A stretch of 6,280 nt of DNA from Desulfobacterales bacterium (GTDB taxonomy: Bacteria > Desulfobacterota > DSM-4660 > Desulfatiglandales > Desulfatiglandaceae), in assembly GCA_022013615.1 (NCBI GenBank), contig JAKLQB010000618.1, positions 1 through 6,280 of the forward strand, given 5' to 3'. Shown here in pieces: positions 5,753-6,280 of the stretch. The translations under genes and the position numbers were made by a program. How positions within the stretch are numbered: the first letter of the stretch is position 1; every line of letters begins with the position of its first letter. Under the pieces are notes generated by a model. The model saw only the letters and a program-made list of their open reading frames with translations. It was not told the origin of the DNA and did no database searches.

Positions 5753-6280
5753 TTGAGTTTTTAATCAAAGGTTTAATCAGGGATCGTTCAAGAAGTCTGT
5801 TCCCTGCATTAATGGTATGTGCCGGTGCGTTTTTAACCGTGTTACTTTACAGCTATACTAAGGGGGCAATCGGTGACATGGTTGATTCCAGCGCCAGATT
5901 CGAAAAAGGTCACATCAAAATCATGACCAGGGCATATCATGAATTGTCAGGTCAGATGCCCAATGATCTTGCGCTATTAGGTACTGATAACCTGATGGAT
6001 CAACTTAGAAAAGATAGTCCCCATATGATCTGGACACCTCGAATAAAATTTGGGGGATTGATTGATATCCCTGATGAGAACGGTCAGACTCGTTCCCAGG
6101 GCCCTGCTTTTGGAATAGGCATAGACCTCCATAGCCCCGACTCTCCTGAAATTGATATCCTGAATCTGAAAAAATCAATTATACAGGGGAGAATGCCGCA
6201 GAACAGGAATGAGATTCTTATGAGTGAATCTTTTGCACAGAAACTCGGTTTGAATATTGGTGAAAAAGCTACTATGATTA
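5749..6280 (+). CDS. Second FtsX/LolCE-type ABC permease, N-terminal part (cut by window edge)
   Basis: The frame is open from ATG 5749 to the window end, giving 177 complete residues. The start overlaps the stop of the preceding permease as ATGA, and AGGA (5737-5740) lies 8 nt upstream, so the two are probably translationally coupled in equal amounts. Residues 1-16 are basic, helix 1 spans about 17-38, and the rest is the beginning of a MacB-type periplasmic core domain. Typical features are F-E-K-G-H-I-K-I-M-T (51-60) and N-E-I-L-M-S-E-S-F-A-Q-K-L-G-L-N-I-G (154-171). It is homologous in layout to the first permease but clearly different in sequence, which favours a heterodimer over a recent duplication. 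The C-terminal helices lie outside the window. Confidence 0.9.
   Translation, partial: MIEFLIKGLIRDRSRSLFPALMVCAGAFLTVLLYSYTKGAIGDMVDSSARFEKGHIKIMTRAYHELSGQMPNDLALLGTDNLMDQLRKDSPHMIWTPRIKFGGLIDIPDENGQTRSQGPAFGIGIDLHSPDSPEIDILNLKKSIIQGRMPQNRNEILMSESFAQKLGLNIGEKATMI

Noticed and set aside
3860..6280. MacB-type macrolide efflux operon
   Set aside because: MacB is a single protein with fused ATPase and permease and is paired with a MacA adaptor. Here the ATPase is separate, there are two permeases, and no adaptor gene is seen in the window.

Overview
The window looks like part of the chromosome of a Gram-negative bacterium. It carries an apolipoprotein N-acyltransferase, an outer-membrane beta-barrel protein with a signal peptide, and a LolCDE/MacB-like ABC transporter. 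All three imply an outer membrane. The YciH-type SUI1 protein with an extra cysteine cluster and the small zinc-ribbon protein at the left edge resemble, from memory, proteins of sulfate-reducing Deltaproteobacteria (Desulfobacterota). The Lnt protein instead reads like the Bacteroidetes form. The phylum is therefore an inference, with Desulfobacterota favoured.

Layout: the left edge (1-143, minus strand) holds the N-terminal half of a small zinc-ribbon protein. An AT-rich divergent interval of about 200 bp follows and may hold promoters for both directions. From 345 every gene runs on the plus strand: yciH/SUI1 (345-719); a spacer with a strong hairpin (729-754); lnt (836-2545); a 108-bp spacer; a signal-peptide beta-barrel protein of unknown function (2654-3808); an ABC ATPase of the LolD/MacB class (3860-4564); an FtsX/LolCE-type permease (4580-5752); and a second permease whose start overlaps the stop of the first by ATGA (5749 to the window end, incomplete).

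The right half looks like one transcription unit for an envelope export system. One ATPase and two permeases would form a LolCDE-like complex that takes a substrate from the inner membrane. The barrel protein encoded just upstream is a plausible outer-membrane partner. Lnt, one gene further upstream, puts the third acyl chain on lipoproteins, the usual cargo of LolCDE, so lipoprotein maturation and transport may be linked here. The substrate cannot be read from the sequence. A LolA-like carrier encoded past the right edge would strengthen the idea. I saw no tRNA, rRNA, CRISPR array, transposase or integrase.
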